18,344 nt of DNA, taken from the NCBI GenBank assembly GCA_020048295.1, contig JAIFMT010000057.1, positions 1-18,344 on the forward strand, read 5' to 3'. The translations under genes were made by a program, and so were the position numbers. Of this stretch, positions 1 through 8,301 are shown one piece after another (position 1 is the first letter of the stretch; the number at the start of each line of letters is the position of its first letter). This DNA is from Rhodoferax sp. (lineage in GTDB: Bacteria > Pseudomonadota > Gammaproteobacteria > Burkholderiales > Burkholderiaceae). Below the pieces are notes generated by a model. The model had not been told where the DNA came from. It did not search any database and saw nothing but the letters and a program-made list of their open reading frames with translations.

Positions 1-398
1 GCGACGTGCATCTGCGCCTGTCGTTCTACAAAAAACTCGCCACCGCAAAGAACGCCAAGCAGATCGACACGCTGATGGAGGAAATCATCGACCGCTTTGG
101 CAAGCTGCCGGCGCAGGCGCAGACGCTGATCGACGTGCATCGCCTGCGGGTTCTGAGCCAGCCTTACGGCGTGACCAAGGTGGATGCCGCACCGGGCGTG
201 ATCACCATCACCTTCAAAAAAGACCCGCCGATTGATTCGATGAAGATCATTGCGCTGATCCAGAAAAACAAGCACATCCGGCTGGCTGGCAATGAAAAAC
301 TGCGCATCGAGCGCGCCCTGCCCGACCCCAAAGACCGCGCGCAGATGGTGCGTGATGTGCTGAAGAACCTGGGGCAACCGGTGACCGAGGCAAACTGA
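1..398 (+). CDS. mfd: Transcription-repair coupling factor Mfd, C-terminal fragment (partial)
   Basis: This is the 3' end of a gene that enters from the left edge; the reading frame is open from base 3, so the GTG at 6 is an internal codon and not a start. About 131 residues are visible. The opening DVHLRLSFYKKLA, the following stretch around EEIIDRFGKLP, and the RIERALPDPKDR-like tail match the C-terminal TRCF domain of Mfd. Mfd is a DNA translocase that removes RNA polymerase stalled at lesions and recruits UvrA; the C-terminal domain regulates this activity. The ATPase motor and the RNA-polymerase-interaction domain lie outside the window. The gene ends with TGA and points toward the minus-strand cluster, so it appears to be a housekeeping neighbour unrelated to the polysaccharide genes. 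Identification rests on recalled family sequence. Confidence 0.93.
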   Translation, partial: DVHLRLSFYKKLATAKNAKQIDTLMEEIIDRFGKLPAQAQTLIDVHRLRVLSQPYGVTKVDAAPGVITITFKKDPPIDSMKIIALIQKNKHIRLAGNEKLRIERALPDPKDRAQMVRDVLKNLGQPVTEAN

Positions 399-433
399 CA
401 CCGCAGCAGACTCAGCAAAAATTATTATATTTG

Positions 434-475
434 TAGCTGCTATCGCTTACCGGTAAAGGGCTAGAGGCCAATTTG
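434..475. repeat. Short imperfect palindromic intergenic element, Comamonadaceae-type
   Basis: The only gap between the convergent mfd and amidotransferase genes (399-491) holds an imperfect palindrome. Its centre is the perfect 10-bp palindrome TTACCGGTAA at 447-456. It is flanked by TAGCTGCTATCGC on the left and AGGGCTAGAGGCC on the right, with TAGC (434-437) able to pair with GCTA (460-463). I recall closely related elements (an AGCTGCTAGCGCTT arm, a variable centre, then a GGGCTAGAGGCCA arm) scattered between genes in Rhodoferax, Polaromonas and Acidovorax genomes. The position suggests it may act as a bidirectional transcription terminator, but there is no long T-run, so that role is inference. 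Confidence 0.6.
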
Positions 476-491
476 TTATATAAATCACCAG

Positions 492-2396
492 TCACGCTGG
501 CGCGGCGGTGCCAGCTTGCCGCAAGAACGCGTCAAACATCAGCAGCGACCACAGCGGTGCGGAAAAATCGCGCTGGCCGCTGAGGTGCTGGTTGACCATG
601 CTTTGCAATGTTTTCGGATTGAAGTAGCCAGTGTCTTGTAGCCTTTGCCCCAGCACGGCCTGCTGCAGGCGTGCGCGCAGCGGTCCACGCAACCATTGCG
701 CCAGGGGCACCGAAAATCCCATCTTGGGACGGTACAGCACGTCATGCGGCAAGCTCGGCTCAAAGGCTTTTTTTAGTAGCCACTTGCCCTCTTGCCCCTT
801 GATCTTGAGCGCATTGGGCAGGGTGGCCAGCCACTCGACCAGCACATGGTCCATCAGCGGCTCGCGCACTTCGAGCGAATGCGCCATGCTGGCGCGGTCC
901 ACCTTGGTGTTGATGTCGCCCACCAGCCAGGTCTTGTAGTCCAGGTACTGGATCAGCGCCAGCGGGTCGTCGGTGTTGGCTTTGGCCGCATGTTGCGCAA
1001 ACACCTGATGCGCGCTGTAGCCCGCCAGCGAGCGCTTGAAGCCGTCGGAATAAAGCCGCTCGCGCTCATCAGCGCGCAGCACCGACATGCTGTGCGCGTA
1101 GGCCTGGGCAGAATCAAAGGCCAGCGCCTGAAAGGTGGTTTTGGCGCGAAACATGCGCGGTGCCCAGTCGGCTTTGGGGTAAAGCCGACCTAATGCACCA
1201 AACAGCGGCTGGCGCAGACTCAAGGGCAACTTGCTGCGCGCCTGCTCCTCCATCAGGTGCAGGCGGTAGCGCCGGTAGCCGCCAAAGCTCTCGTCGCCGC
1301 CGTCGCCCGACAAGGCCACGGTGACGTGCTTGCGCGCCAACTGGCAAACTCGGTAGGTGGGAATGGCCGAACTGTCGGCATAGGGCTCGTCATACAGCCA
1401 GGCCAGCGTGTCAATCAGGTCAAAGTCATCGCTTTTGACGATTTCCAGATGGTGCTCGGTGTGATAGCGGCTGGCCACCTGCTGGGCGAAAGCCGATTCG
1501 TTGAACTCGGGCACATCAAAACCAATGGCGCAGGTGCGCACCGGCGTGGCCGAGACGCTGGCCATCGTGGCCACCACAGCGCTCGAATCCACACCGCCCG
1601 ATAAAAAAGCACCCAACGGCACATCGGCAATCATGCGGTATTTGACCGACTCATCCAACCGGGCACGCAACTCATCGGCCGCAGCCACCGCACTGATGGG
1701 ATTGCTGCCGGTGAACTGCACATCCCAATACGGTTGCGGTGCCGGCAGGGGCGCGCCATGGCGCAGCAGCAAGGTGTGCGCCGAAGGGAGCTTGTGGGCC
1801 TGGCTGTAGATGCAGCGCGGGTCGGCCACGTAGCCCAGCGCAAAGTATTCTTCCACTGCCAGCGGGTCGATGCTGCGCACAAAATCCGGGTGCGCGGTGA
1901 TGACTTTCAGCTCGGAACCAAAGACAAACGTGCCGTTGGCCAGCAGCGCATAAAACATCGGCTTGACACCGAGGCGGTCGCGCGCCAGAAACAGCGTTTG
2001 CTGGTTGCGGTCCCACAAGGCAAAGGCAAACATGCCGCGAAAGCGCTTGACGCAATCAACGCCCCAGGACTCCCAGGCGTGGAGGATGACTTCAGTGTCG
2101 CTGCGGGTGCGAAACTGGTGACCCAGGCGCTTGAGCTCGGGCACCAGTTCCTGGTAGTTGTAAATTTCGCCGTTGAACACGGTGACCACTGAATGGTCTT
2201 CGTTGAACAGCGGTTGCTGGCCCGTCGTCAGGTCAATCACCGACAAGCGCCGATGCCCAAAGCCCAGTCCCGGCTCCAGGTGCAGACCCGATTCGTCCGG
2301 GCCGCGGTGCGCCTGGATGTTGTTGATGCGCTCCAGCAGCAATGGCGAAAACTCGCACTTGCCACGGGTGTCAAACAGTCCGGAGATGCCACACAT
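492..2396 (-). CDS. Exosortase A system-associated amidotransferase 1 (asparagine synthase-like)
   Basis: This 634-residue protein has the class II glutamine amidotransferase layout. Cys2, exposed after Met removal (MCGISG), is the nucleophile of the glutaminase domain (about residues 2-200), which also shows the RGPDESG and FNGEIYNY motifs. The ATP-pyrophosphatase (asparagine synthase) domain follows, with SGGVDSS at about 266-272. The length and sequence fit the subfamily linked to exosortase A loci. Such enzymes release ammonia from glutamine and amidate an adenylated carboxylate; in a polysaccharide cluster the acceptor is more likely a sugar acid than free aspartate (inference). It is the last gene of the minus-strand run, 30 bp after xrtA, with an AAGGA-like ribosome site about 10 bp before the ATG. 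It is probably cytoplasmic. The family is certain; the substrate is unknown. Confidence 0.94.
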   Translation of the reverse strand: MCGISGLFDTRGKCEFSPLLLERINNIQAHRGPDESGLHLEPGLGFGHRRLSVIDLTTGQQPLFNEDHSVVTVFNGEIYNYQELVPELKRLGHQFRTRSDTEVILHAWESWGVDCVKRFRGMFAFALWDRNQQTLFLARDRLGVKPMFYALLANGTFVFGSELKVITAHPDFVRSIDPLAVEEYFALGYVADPRCIYSQAHKLPSAHTLLLRHGAPLPAPQPYWDVQFTGSNPISAVAAADELRARLDESVKYRMIADVPLGAFLSGGVDSSAVVATMASVSATPVRTCAIGFDVPEFNESAFAQQVASRYHTEHHLEIVKSDDFDLIDTLAWLYDEPYADSSAIPTYRVCQLARKHVTVALSGDGGDESFGGYRRYRLHLMEEQARSKLPLSLRQPLFGALGRLYPKADWAPRMFRAKTTFQALAFDSAQAYAHSMSVLRADERERLYSDGFKRSLAGYSAHQVFAQHAAKANTDDPLALIQYLDYKTWLVGDINTKVDRASMAHSLEVREPLMDHVLVEWLATLPNALKIKGQEGKWLLKKAFEPSLPHDVLYRPKMGFSVPLAQWLRGPLRARLQQAVLGQRLQDTGYFNPKTLQSMVNQHLSGQRDFSAPLWSLLMFDAFLRQAGTAAPA

Positions 2397-2426
2397 ACGG
2401 GTGATGTCCTTGGGGCTTGGGGTGCG

Positions 2427-4022
2427 CTAGCGCTGCGCTCTGGTTTGCTGCAAAACAGCAGCAATCGCCGCCCCGTTAGCCTGCATGAAGGCAGCCAAAG
2501 CGGCCTCGCCTTCGCCAGCCTGGCCTTTGGGGGCGTACACCATGACCACCGCTGCGTCATCGCCCCGACCCAGCAGGCGATACAGCGCACCGTAGAGTTT
2601 GGCGACGCTGTCACTGGCCGTCCAGCTTCCATTGATCCAATAGACATGCCACACCAGCAAGCGATCCTGCTGCTGGCTGCCCAGTAGCGACGCGCCGCGC
2701 AGCTCGGCAGTGCGCACCTGCCTGGGTTGGCCAGAAAAGTCAACCTGGCGCGTGCCCGCCGACACCTGCGCCCAAAGTGGATCTTTGGATGGCACCAGCA
2801 CGTTGCTGGAACTGACCAATTTGCGGTCGTAGTTCTGCTGCCGGTAATAGCCCAGGTACAGGCCCACCCGCATGGCTTGGTTTTGGAAACTGGCGTTGAC
2901 AGCGGCCGATGGGTTTTGATAGTCGGGTGTGAAGTCAGCCACTGGGGAGTCACCGGCGGTCCAGTCGGAGCTCATGACCGCCGGGAGCGTCAACACAGGG
3001 GTGGCGGCCTGATCTGCCGCATCGATGGCCCAGCGCGCAACCTGTGGTGCAGAAAGCAGCACCAGCAGCAGCAGCGCCGTGGCCCAGGGCTGATGCCAGA
3101 AGCCCGTAGCAGACAGCGACCCAGACCGGGCAAGCTCGACCGGAGACGCGACTGCACCGGAGCTGGCCGCAGCCTCTGGCTCAGGCTCAGACCAGCGGGC
3201 CCCCACCATGAACATCAGCATGATCACGACACCAAAAAAAACCCAGCCATAGATCAGATGGTCCACCCCGGTCGCCAGTGTGTTGCCAGACAGGTGGCCC
3301 AGCATGACGATCATGTAGGCGCGCAGCCAGTTGGCGATCACTGGAACCAGTAGCGACACCATGATGAACAGCAACCGGCGCCACAGGGACTGGTAATTGA
3401 GGTAGGCAAACAACGTGCCCACGGTGAGCGAAGCAATCAGGTAGCGCACACCGCTGCAGGCCTCGATCACGGACCAACTACCCGACGGAATGACAAACTG
3501 CAAGCCTTCGCGCAGCACCGGAATGCCGCTCAGGCGCAGCGCCAGCACGGTAAAGTCGGCAGTCCAAACCATCAGTTGTGGCATGGCGAATTCACCGAAC
3601 GGTACCGCGAAAAACATGAAAGCCAGGGGAAACAATATGGCACGCGTCACCGCCAACCCCAGCACAGCGGGCACCAGCAGCACCAGCATGCTCACCAGTG
3701 CCAATTGCGTCAGCGCATTGACGGCCACCAGATCACCCAGCAGCCAGGCAAAAGACGCGCCCGCGAGCAGCAACCAGGCCCACCGGCTAGGCTGCGGGTT
3801 GTAATAGGCCAGGGTCTGGCGTTTGCGCCACACCAGCCAGATCACGATAGGCGGCACCAGAAAGCCGTGGGTAAAGGTGTCAGAGCGGAGCCAGATCATC
3901 ACCATGGCGCTGGCGGTGTCATAAAACAACGCCAGCGTGGCAGCCAGCAGCACCACAAGGATTGGCAAAGACTGTCGCCACGCCCGCGAAGCTTGGGGTT
4001 GACCCTGGGCCATTACGTTCAT
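2427..4022 (-). CDS. xrtA: Exosortase A fused to an EpsI domain
   Basis: This 531-residue membrane protein belongs to the exosortase family, which processes and sorts PEP-CTERM proteins in polysaccharide-producing Gram-negative bacteria. About eight hydrophobic helices fill residues 18-275. The proposed catalytic residues are visible: Cys189 in EACSGVRYL, Arg234 in NWLRAY and His255 in DHLIYGW. A proline- and glutamate-containing linker (about 278-305) leads to another hydrophobic segment (about 312-325) and a soluble EpsI/DUF3485 domain (about 345-530) that includes a VWHVYWINGSW stretch. The XrtA-EpsI fusion is common in this subfamily. The ATG overlaps the stop of the upstream glycosyltransferase by 4 bp (ATGA) and is preceded by GAGGGAG at good spacing, which favours this start over Met4. 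No PEP-CTERM substrate is encoded in the window. Confidence 0.95.
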   Translation of the reverse strand: MNVMAQGQPQASRAWRQSLPILVVLLAATLALFYDTASAMVMIWLRSDTFTHGFLVPPIVIWLVWRKRQTLAYYNPQPSRWAWLLLAGASFAWLLGDLVAVNALTQLALVSMLVLLVPAVLGLAVTRAILFPLAFMFFAVPFGEFAMPQLMVWTADFTVLALRLSGIPVLREGLQFVIPSGSWSVIEACSGVRYLIASLTVGTLFAYLNYQSLWRRLLFIMVSLLVPVIANWLRAYMIVMLGHLSGNTLATGVDHLIYGWVFFGVVIMLMFMVGARWSEPEPEAAASSGAVASPVELARSGSLSATGFWHQPWATALLLLVLLSAPQVARWAIDAADQAATPVLTLPAVMSSDWTAGDSPVADFTPDYQNPSAAVNASFQNQAMRVGLYLGYYRQQNYDRKLVSSSNVLVPSKDPLWAQVSAGTRQVDFSGQPRQVRTAELRGASLLGSQQQDRLLVWHVYWINGSWTASDSVAKLYGALYRLLGRGDDAAVVMVYAPKGQAGEGEAALAAFMQANGAAIAAVLQQTRAQR

Positions 4023-5248
4023 AAATCTCCCTCTTCAAGCAGATGACGGTCGATGCACGACAAGTGCGCAGACCAGCTGTAGTCTTGCAAAACCCGCTGA
4101 CGTCCAGCCCGCCCGACATCCGCCGAGCGCTGCGGCGCGCGCAACAGGGCGCTGATCTGCCGGGAAAAGTCATTGGCGCTGCTGGCTGCCACCAGCTCCT
4201 GGTCAGCCTGCGCATTGATGGCCTCGACACACGCGGTGGATGCAACCACCGGACGGCCCATCGCCATGGCTTCCAGAATTTTGTTTTGAATGCCGCGCGC
4301 CACCCGCAGCGGTGCCACAACAACAGCAGCATGCTGCAAGTAGGGGCGCACATCGGGCACTGTGCCGGTGACCACGACAGCCGGCCCGGCCAGGGCGAGT
4401 ACGCTCGGCGGCGGGCTGCGCCCAACGATGTAGAAACACAGTGCGGGCCAGTCCAGCCGCAAGGCGGGCAGCACTTCGGCCACAAACCAGGTCACCGCAT
4501 CAATGTTTGGCCAGTAGTCCATGGCACCGGTGAACACCACCGCAAGGTGTTCTGCTGCAGGCACCCCGGTGGGATAGGGGGAAGGTCGCGCCGCATCGGG
4601 AGAAAAGTAGTCGGCATCGACTCCGTTGCTGATCGCCTCCACTCGGGCGGCACTCTCGGGCGCGAGTTGGCGAAACAGCGCGGTTTCGTTGTCCGTCACA
4701 AAAAAAGAATGCCGGGCACGCAACGCCACCGTTCGCTCGTAAGCCAGCAGGCAGCGGCCCTCACGCCGGTACAGCCAAGACAGGGGCCAGCGATGCCGTG
4801 GCGCGTATTGCGTCCATTTGGCGGAATCCACGTCAACAAAGTCAACCAGCATCGGCACCTGAGGGCCACCGGGCGCAAGCTTCACATACTGCGCCATGAC
4901 GGATGAAAAAATGACGACGGCGTCAATCTGCTGCGTGGCCAAAATGTCGTTCACCCAGGCTTGCAACCCCGCGTTCTGGTAGTAGCGCAAGCTCAACGCC
5001 TGCGGTGTGAGCAACGCCGAGAGGCTGCGCAACTTGGCCACCCGCGGATTGAGTCGCGCGATGTGGTGGTCAGGGCACAGGCCCTGCACGGTGGCCACAT
5101 GTGCTTCATCTTCCGGGTCATCCACAAACGTACCCAGAAAAACCTGATGCTGTGCGGCCAGGTGTTTGAGCAAATGGTACGAGCGCACCTTGTCGCCTTT
5201 GTTGGGCGGAAAGGGTAGCCGGTGCACCAGGTAAAGCAGCTTGCCCAC
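4019..5248 (-). CDS. Glycosyltransferase, PEP-CTERM/XrtA-associated family (TIGR03087-like)
   Basis: This 409-residue GT-B glycosyltransferase opens with LLYLVHRLPFPPNKGDKVRS, the glycine-containing N-terminal donor/acceptor loop typical of the sugar transferase family found beside exosortase A genes. Near the C-terminus, residues 319-336 (GIQNKILEAMAMGRPVVA) carry the conserved glutamate of the family-1/4 nucleotide-sugar site. No membrane segment or signal peptide is evident, so it should act on the cytoplasmic face, adding a sugar to a lipid-linked EPS precursor. The sugar and linkage cannot be read from sequence. It lies 8 bp after the FemAB-like gene and overlaps xrtA by 4 bp, which is strong evidence for co-transcription and coupled translation. 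Length is normal for the family. Confidence 0.92.
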   Translation of the reverse strand: MGKLLYLVHRLPFPPNKGDKVRSYHLLKHLAAQHQVFLGTFVDDPEDEAHVATVQGLCPDHHIARLNPRVAKLRSLSALLTPQALSLRYYQNAGLQAWVNDILATQQIDAVVIFSSVMAQYVKLAPGGPQVPMLVDFVDVDSAKWTQYAPRHRWPLSWLYRREGRCLLAYERTVALRARHSFFVTDNETALFRQLAPESAARVEAISNGVDADYFSPDAARPSPYPTGVPAAEHLAVVFTGAMDYWPNIDAVTWFVAEVLPALRLDWPALCFYIVGRSPPPSVLALAGPAVVVTGTVPDVRPYLQHAAVVVAPLRVARGIQNKILEAMAMGRPVVASTACVEAINAQADQELVAASSANDFSRQISALLRAPQRSADVGRAGRQRVLQDYSWSAHLSCIDRHLLEEGDL

Positions 5249-5256
5249 CGTCTGTG

Positions 5257-6294
5257 TTACCCGAGGTTGCGCACAACAAACGGACCCAGCCAGTTGGCCA
5301 GCGCGAGCGGCATGCGCCGCCAGACGCTGATCATCAGCTTGTACTTGGCGTTGTTGGGATTGTTTTGCGGGATGCTGTCGCGTTTGTACAGGCAGTACTC
5401 GTAATGCAGCGGGGTTGGCTCAAAGCCCCAGTTCTTCTTGAACGCAAATGGACCCGTGCCACGCTTGCTGCGACCGTAATCAAACACTTTCAGGCCACGC
5501 GCGCAGGCTCTGCGCATCAGCTCCCAGTACTTGAAGTCGTTGGCCGCCAGCTCGCGGGCGGCTTCGTCATCGCCGGCGTAATACGGCAACACTTCGTCAC
5601 GAAAGTAAAAACTCAACACACTGCTCAAGGGGCGACCATCGGCGCTGGTCACGGTCAGGATTTCGCAGTCCGGGCCAAATTCAGCCTGCAAAGCCTTGAA
5701 ATACTTCTTTGGCATCGCCGGCGTGCCATGGCGATGCACATTGTCGGCAAACAAGGCAAAGAATCGGTCCACCGTGGGGTCAATGTGACTGACCAGGCCG
5801 TTTTTGATGCCCTTGCGGACCATCGCACGTTGTTTGCGCGGAATCGCCAGCATATTGGCTTCTTCGTCAGCAAGGATGTCCTTGCGAAAGGTCACATACA
5901 GGTCTTGCGTGGGCCAGTTGGCTTCGCTCGGGTGGATGTTGCGCAACTCAAGGTGGCCCACGCCCAGGCGTTGGGCAATTTGCTGCGCCTCCTGCAACAG
6001 CGCTGCACTGGCCTGCGGGTTCACCGATGCCACGCCGCCATAGACGGCAAACGGCAGGCTGGTCAACGCATTGCCGAACAACCAGCTATTGACGTGCCCG
6101 AGCGGCAACACCGCCAGAATGTTGCCGTCTTCTTCGGCATACAAAAAATAAGTGTCGTGGCGGAACACCTCATGCACAATGCGCTGCCAGCCGGCGCGAT
6201 GAAAAAATGTCGCCTGCGGACAAGTCATCACAAACGCGTCCCAACGCTGTGCGCCCAACAAGTCTTGCGGCAGGAGTCGCTGGATGTTGATCAC
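5257..6294 (-). CDS. FemAB-related transferase, PEP-CTERM system-associated
   Basis: This 345-residue protein resembles the FemAB-related family of XrtA loci (TIGR03019-type). It shows an N-terminal GNAT-like half (about 1-150, with WQRIVHEVFRHDTYFL) and a second acetyltransferase-6-like half (about 155-320) ending in KRGTGPFAFKKNWGFEP. FemAB proteins transfer amino acids from aminoacyl-tRNA to peptidoglycan precursors; in EPS loci the acceptor is unknown and may be an amino sugar or lipid-linked glycan (inference). The start is GTG; an in-frame stop only four codons upstream rules out a longer protein. It begins 7 bp after the deacetylase stop and ends 8 bp before the glycosyltransferase. 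No signal peptide or membrane helix is seen, so it is probably cytoplasmic. Confidence 0.91.
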   Translation of the reverse strand: MINIQRLLPQDLLGAQRWDAFVMTCPQATFFHRAGWQRIVHEVFRHDTYFLYAEEDGNILAVLPLGHVNSWLFGNALTSLPFAVYGGVASVNPQASAALLQEAQQIAQRLGVGHLELRNIHPSEANWPTQDLYVTFRKDILADEEANMLAIPRKQRAMVRKGIKNGLVSHIDPTVDRFFALFADNVHRHGTPAMPKKYFKALQAEFGPDCEILTVTSADGRPLSSVLSFYFRDEVLPYYAGDDEAARELAANDFKYWELMRRACARGLKVFDYGRSKRGTGPFAFKKNWGFEPTPLHYEYCLYKRDSIPQNNPNNAKYKLMISVWRRMPLALANWLGPFVVRNLG

Positions 6295-6301
6295 GGCAAG
6301 G

Positions 6302-7195
6302 TCAGGTCAGTGCGATGGTTGCGACACTGGCGGGCTTGCCGGCGGGTGCGGACTGACCCATGAAGATCTGATCCATCCGGCCCCATTTGAAATCGCCCAA
6401 CAAGCGGTCGAGACGGTTTTCCATACGGTGAATATTGACGTAATGCCGAAAACGCGTCTTGCGGCCAATACCCGCCACACGCGGCTGCCCGGTGTCAATT
6501 TCCCAGGGGTGAAAATAAAATATGCCCGATTCACCGTCACGCGCATTGACCCGCCTCAGCATCCAGCGTGACAGTGCATAAGGCAACAGCCTGAAATAGC
6601 CCCCGCCACTGGAGGGCAAGTTGCGCTGCAAAAGGCGCAAGGTGGTGATGGGAATCTCAAGTAGGCCGGGACGGACTTCATAGGCAAAGCGTGGCGAATC
6701 GGGCATGCCGTAATGGTCATGCTGGATGGGGTAAATGCTGGAGCTGTAGCGATAGCCGGCGCGTGCCAGGCAGTCATAGGCCCACAAGTTGTTGCTCCCA
6801 ATTGAAAAACTGGGTGCCCGGTAACCGCAGACTTCACGGTCGCACAAGTCCTCCAGAATCACCTTGGCCAGATGCACATCGGCGTAAAAGACCGCTTCAG
6901 ACTGATCACTGGCACGCTCATGGCCGTAGCCATGGCTGGCCAACTCGTGCCCTTGCGCCACAATTTGCCGCACCAATTGCGGATAGCGCTCAGCTATCCA
7001 GCCCAAGGTGAAAAAAGTGGCCTTGGTCTGGTGCTTGTCCAGCAGTTCCAGAATTCGGTTGACATTCCGTTCGACCCTGCATTCATGACTATTCCATTCA
7101 GAGCGCGCGATATGCGGGGCAAAAGCAGACACCTGAAAATAGTCTTCGACGTCAATGGTGAGGGCGTTGACAAGGGGCAAGCGGGTTAGGCTCAT
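6302..7195 (-). CDS. XrtA-associated polysaccharide deacetylase (DUF3473 family)
   Basis: This 297-residue protein is a NodB-fold carbohydrate esterase. Key residues of the metal-dependent active site are visible: Asp15 and Asp18 in TIDVEDYF, His88 and His92 in ASHGYGHE, Arg126 in GYRAPSFS and His229 in FYFHPWE. The C-terminal third (about 190-285) corresponds to the DUF3473 extension typical of the exosortase A-associated subgroup. It is expected to remove N-acetyl groups from hexosamine units of the exopolysaccharide or its precursor. There is no clear signal peptide (MSLTRLPLVNAL is short), so the compartment is uncertain. Its ATG overlaps the stop of the upstream ATPase gene by 4 bp, and FemAB follows after 7 bp. 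The free amine it creates could be an acceptor for the FemAB-like enzyme (inference). Confidence 0.94.
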   Translation of the reverse strand: MSLTRLPLVNALTIDVEDYFQVSAFAPHIARSEWNSHECRVERNVNRILELLDKHQTKATFFTLGWIAERYPQLVRQIVAQGHELASHGYGHERASDQSEAVFYADVHLAKVILEDLCDREVCGYRAPSFSIGSNNLWAYDCLARAGYRYSSSIYPIQHDHYGMPDSPRFAYEVRPGLLEIPITTLRLLQRNLPSSGGGYFRLLPYALSRWMLRRVNARDGESGIFYFHPWEIDTGQPRVAGIGRKTRFRHYVNIHRMENRLDRLLGDFKWGRMDQIFMGQSAPAGKPASVATIALT

Positions 7196-8298
7196 GGTGG
7201 TTTTCCTTCAGGCGCCTTGGTCACCGCCTTGACCAGCTTCTGCAACATCACCAGCGTTTCAAGATTGATCCGCTCCAGGCGCAATGCACTCCCCTCCAGC
7301 CGGCGCAAACGCGCGTCAAACTGCTCGATACCCAATGCATCAACCTGGCTGGAGATGTTCCTCGCCAAAGCGGGGGTAATTTGAAACTTACCCGGGTCAA
7401 GGTTGACAGATTCGGTGGGACTAATATCTCGCAGCACCGAGTCACTCCAAACTGAATCGTCATCGGCCACCTGAACCGCGGGCAAACCAGATTCATCCTG
7501 TATTTCATCCACCACCTCGGTGACATCTTCCACACGAAAGGCATCTTTGGCGCCCAGAAACCCAAGCAGCAACAGTCGGTCACAAATCAGATTGATGCGC
7601 CTTGGAATGCCGTCCGATGATTTGAAAATCTTTTCAATCGCTGCCGTGTCGAAAGTTGGCCGACCGGTGGAACCTGCGCACTTGAGGCGGTGCTCAATAT
7701 AGGCGCGGGTTTCGTCCTGGTCGAGCGGACCGATGTGGCAAGTGGCGGTGACCCGCTGGCGCAATTGCTTCATGTCCGGGCTCTGCAAAATCGCACGAAA
7801 CTCGGGTTGTCCGACCAGAAAGGTCTGTAACAAGGCTTGCTGGTCATATTGAAAATTGGACAGCATGCGCAGTTCTTCAACAGCGCGCAGACTGAGGTTC
7901 TGCGCTTCATCGACGATCAGCAGACAACGCTTGCCCTGGCTCGTCTGGTTCAGAAAAAATGCTTCCAAAGCCATCAGCACATCGGCCTTGGAAAGGTCTT
8001 TGACCCACACTCCAAAGGCCGAACCCACCATTCGCAGGGTATCTTCTGCGTCCAACTGGGTTGTGACGAGATTGGCGGCGACAACCTTGGCAGCATCCAG
8101 TCCGGCAATCAAGCCGCGCACGACGGTCGTTTTTCCAGCACCCACCTCGCCGGTGATGACAATGAAGCCTTCGTTGCGCAGTACACCGTACTCCAGATAG
8201 GCCTTGGCACGGCGATGCTGCTTGCTGCCGTAATAGAAATTGGGGTCAGGGTTAATCTGAAAAGGCTTGCCATTTAACCCATAAAACGCTTCATACAT
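7192..8298 (-). CDS. XrtA system-associated AAA ATPase (ExeA/GspA-like)
   Basis: This 368-residue protein begins MYEAFYGLNGKPFQINPDP, the hallmark of ExeA-type secretion ATPases and of the PEP-CTERM locus subfamily (TIGR03015-type). Walker A is at about 50-58 (GEVGAGKTT) and Walker B at about 126-131 (LLIVDE, followed by AQN). An AAA lid with GIPRRINLICDR comes later. The C-terminal 100 residues are not part of the ATPase core; the last 55 or so are leucine- and charge-rich and look like a short coiled coil. ExeA drives assembly of an outer-membrane secretin across peptidoglycan. By analogy this protein may help assemble the export apparatus, but its true role in EPS loci is unproven. It begins 3 bp after the beta-barrel gene and overlaps the deacetylase gene by 4 bp. 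Confidence 0.93.
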   Translation of the reverse strand: MYEAFYGLNGKPFQINPDPNFYYGSKQHRRAKAYLEYGVLRNEGFIVITGEVGAGKTTVVRGLIAGLDAAKVVAANLVTTQLDAEDTLRMVGSAFGVWVKDLSKADVLMALEAFFLNQTSQGKRCLLIVDEAQNLSLRAVEELRMLSNFQYDQQALLQTFLVGQPEFRAILQSPDMKQLRQRVTATCHIGPLDQDETRAYIEHRLKCAGSTGRPTFDTAAIEKIFKSSDGIPRRINLICDRLLLLGFLGAKDAFRVEDVTEVVDEIQDESGLPAVQVADDDSVWSDSVLRDISPTESVNLDPGKFQITPALARNISSQVDALGIEQFDARLRRLEGSALRLERINLETLVMLQKLVKAVTKAPEGKPP

Positions 8299-8301
8299 GG
8301 G

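Noticed and set aside
5254..6363. 369-codon open frame on the plus strand opposite the FemAB-like gene
   Set aside because: It is antisense to a clear family member with tight operon spacing, has no recognisable domain, and long antisense frames are common in G+C-biased coding DNA.
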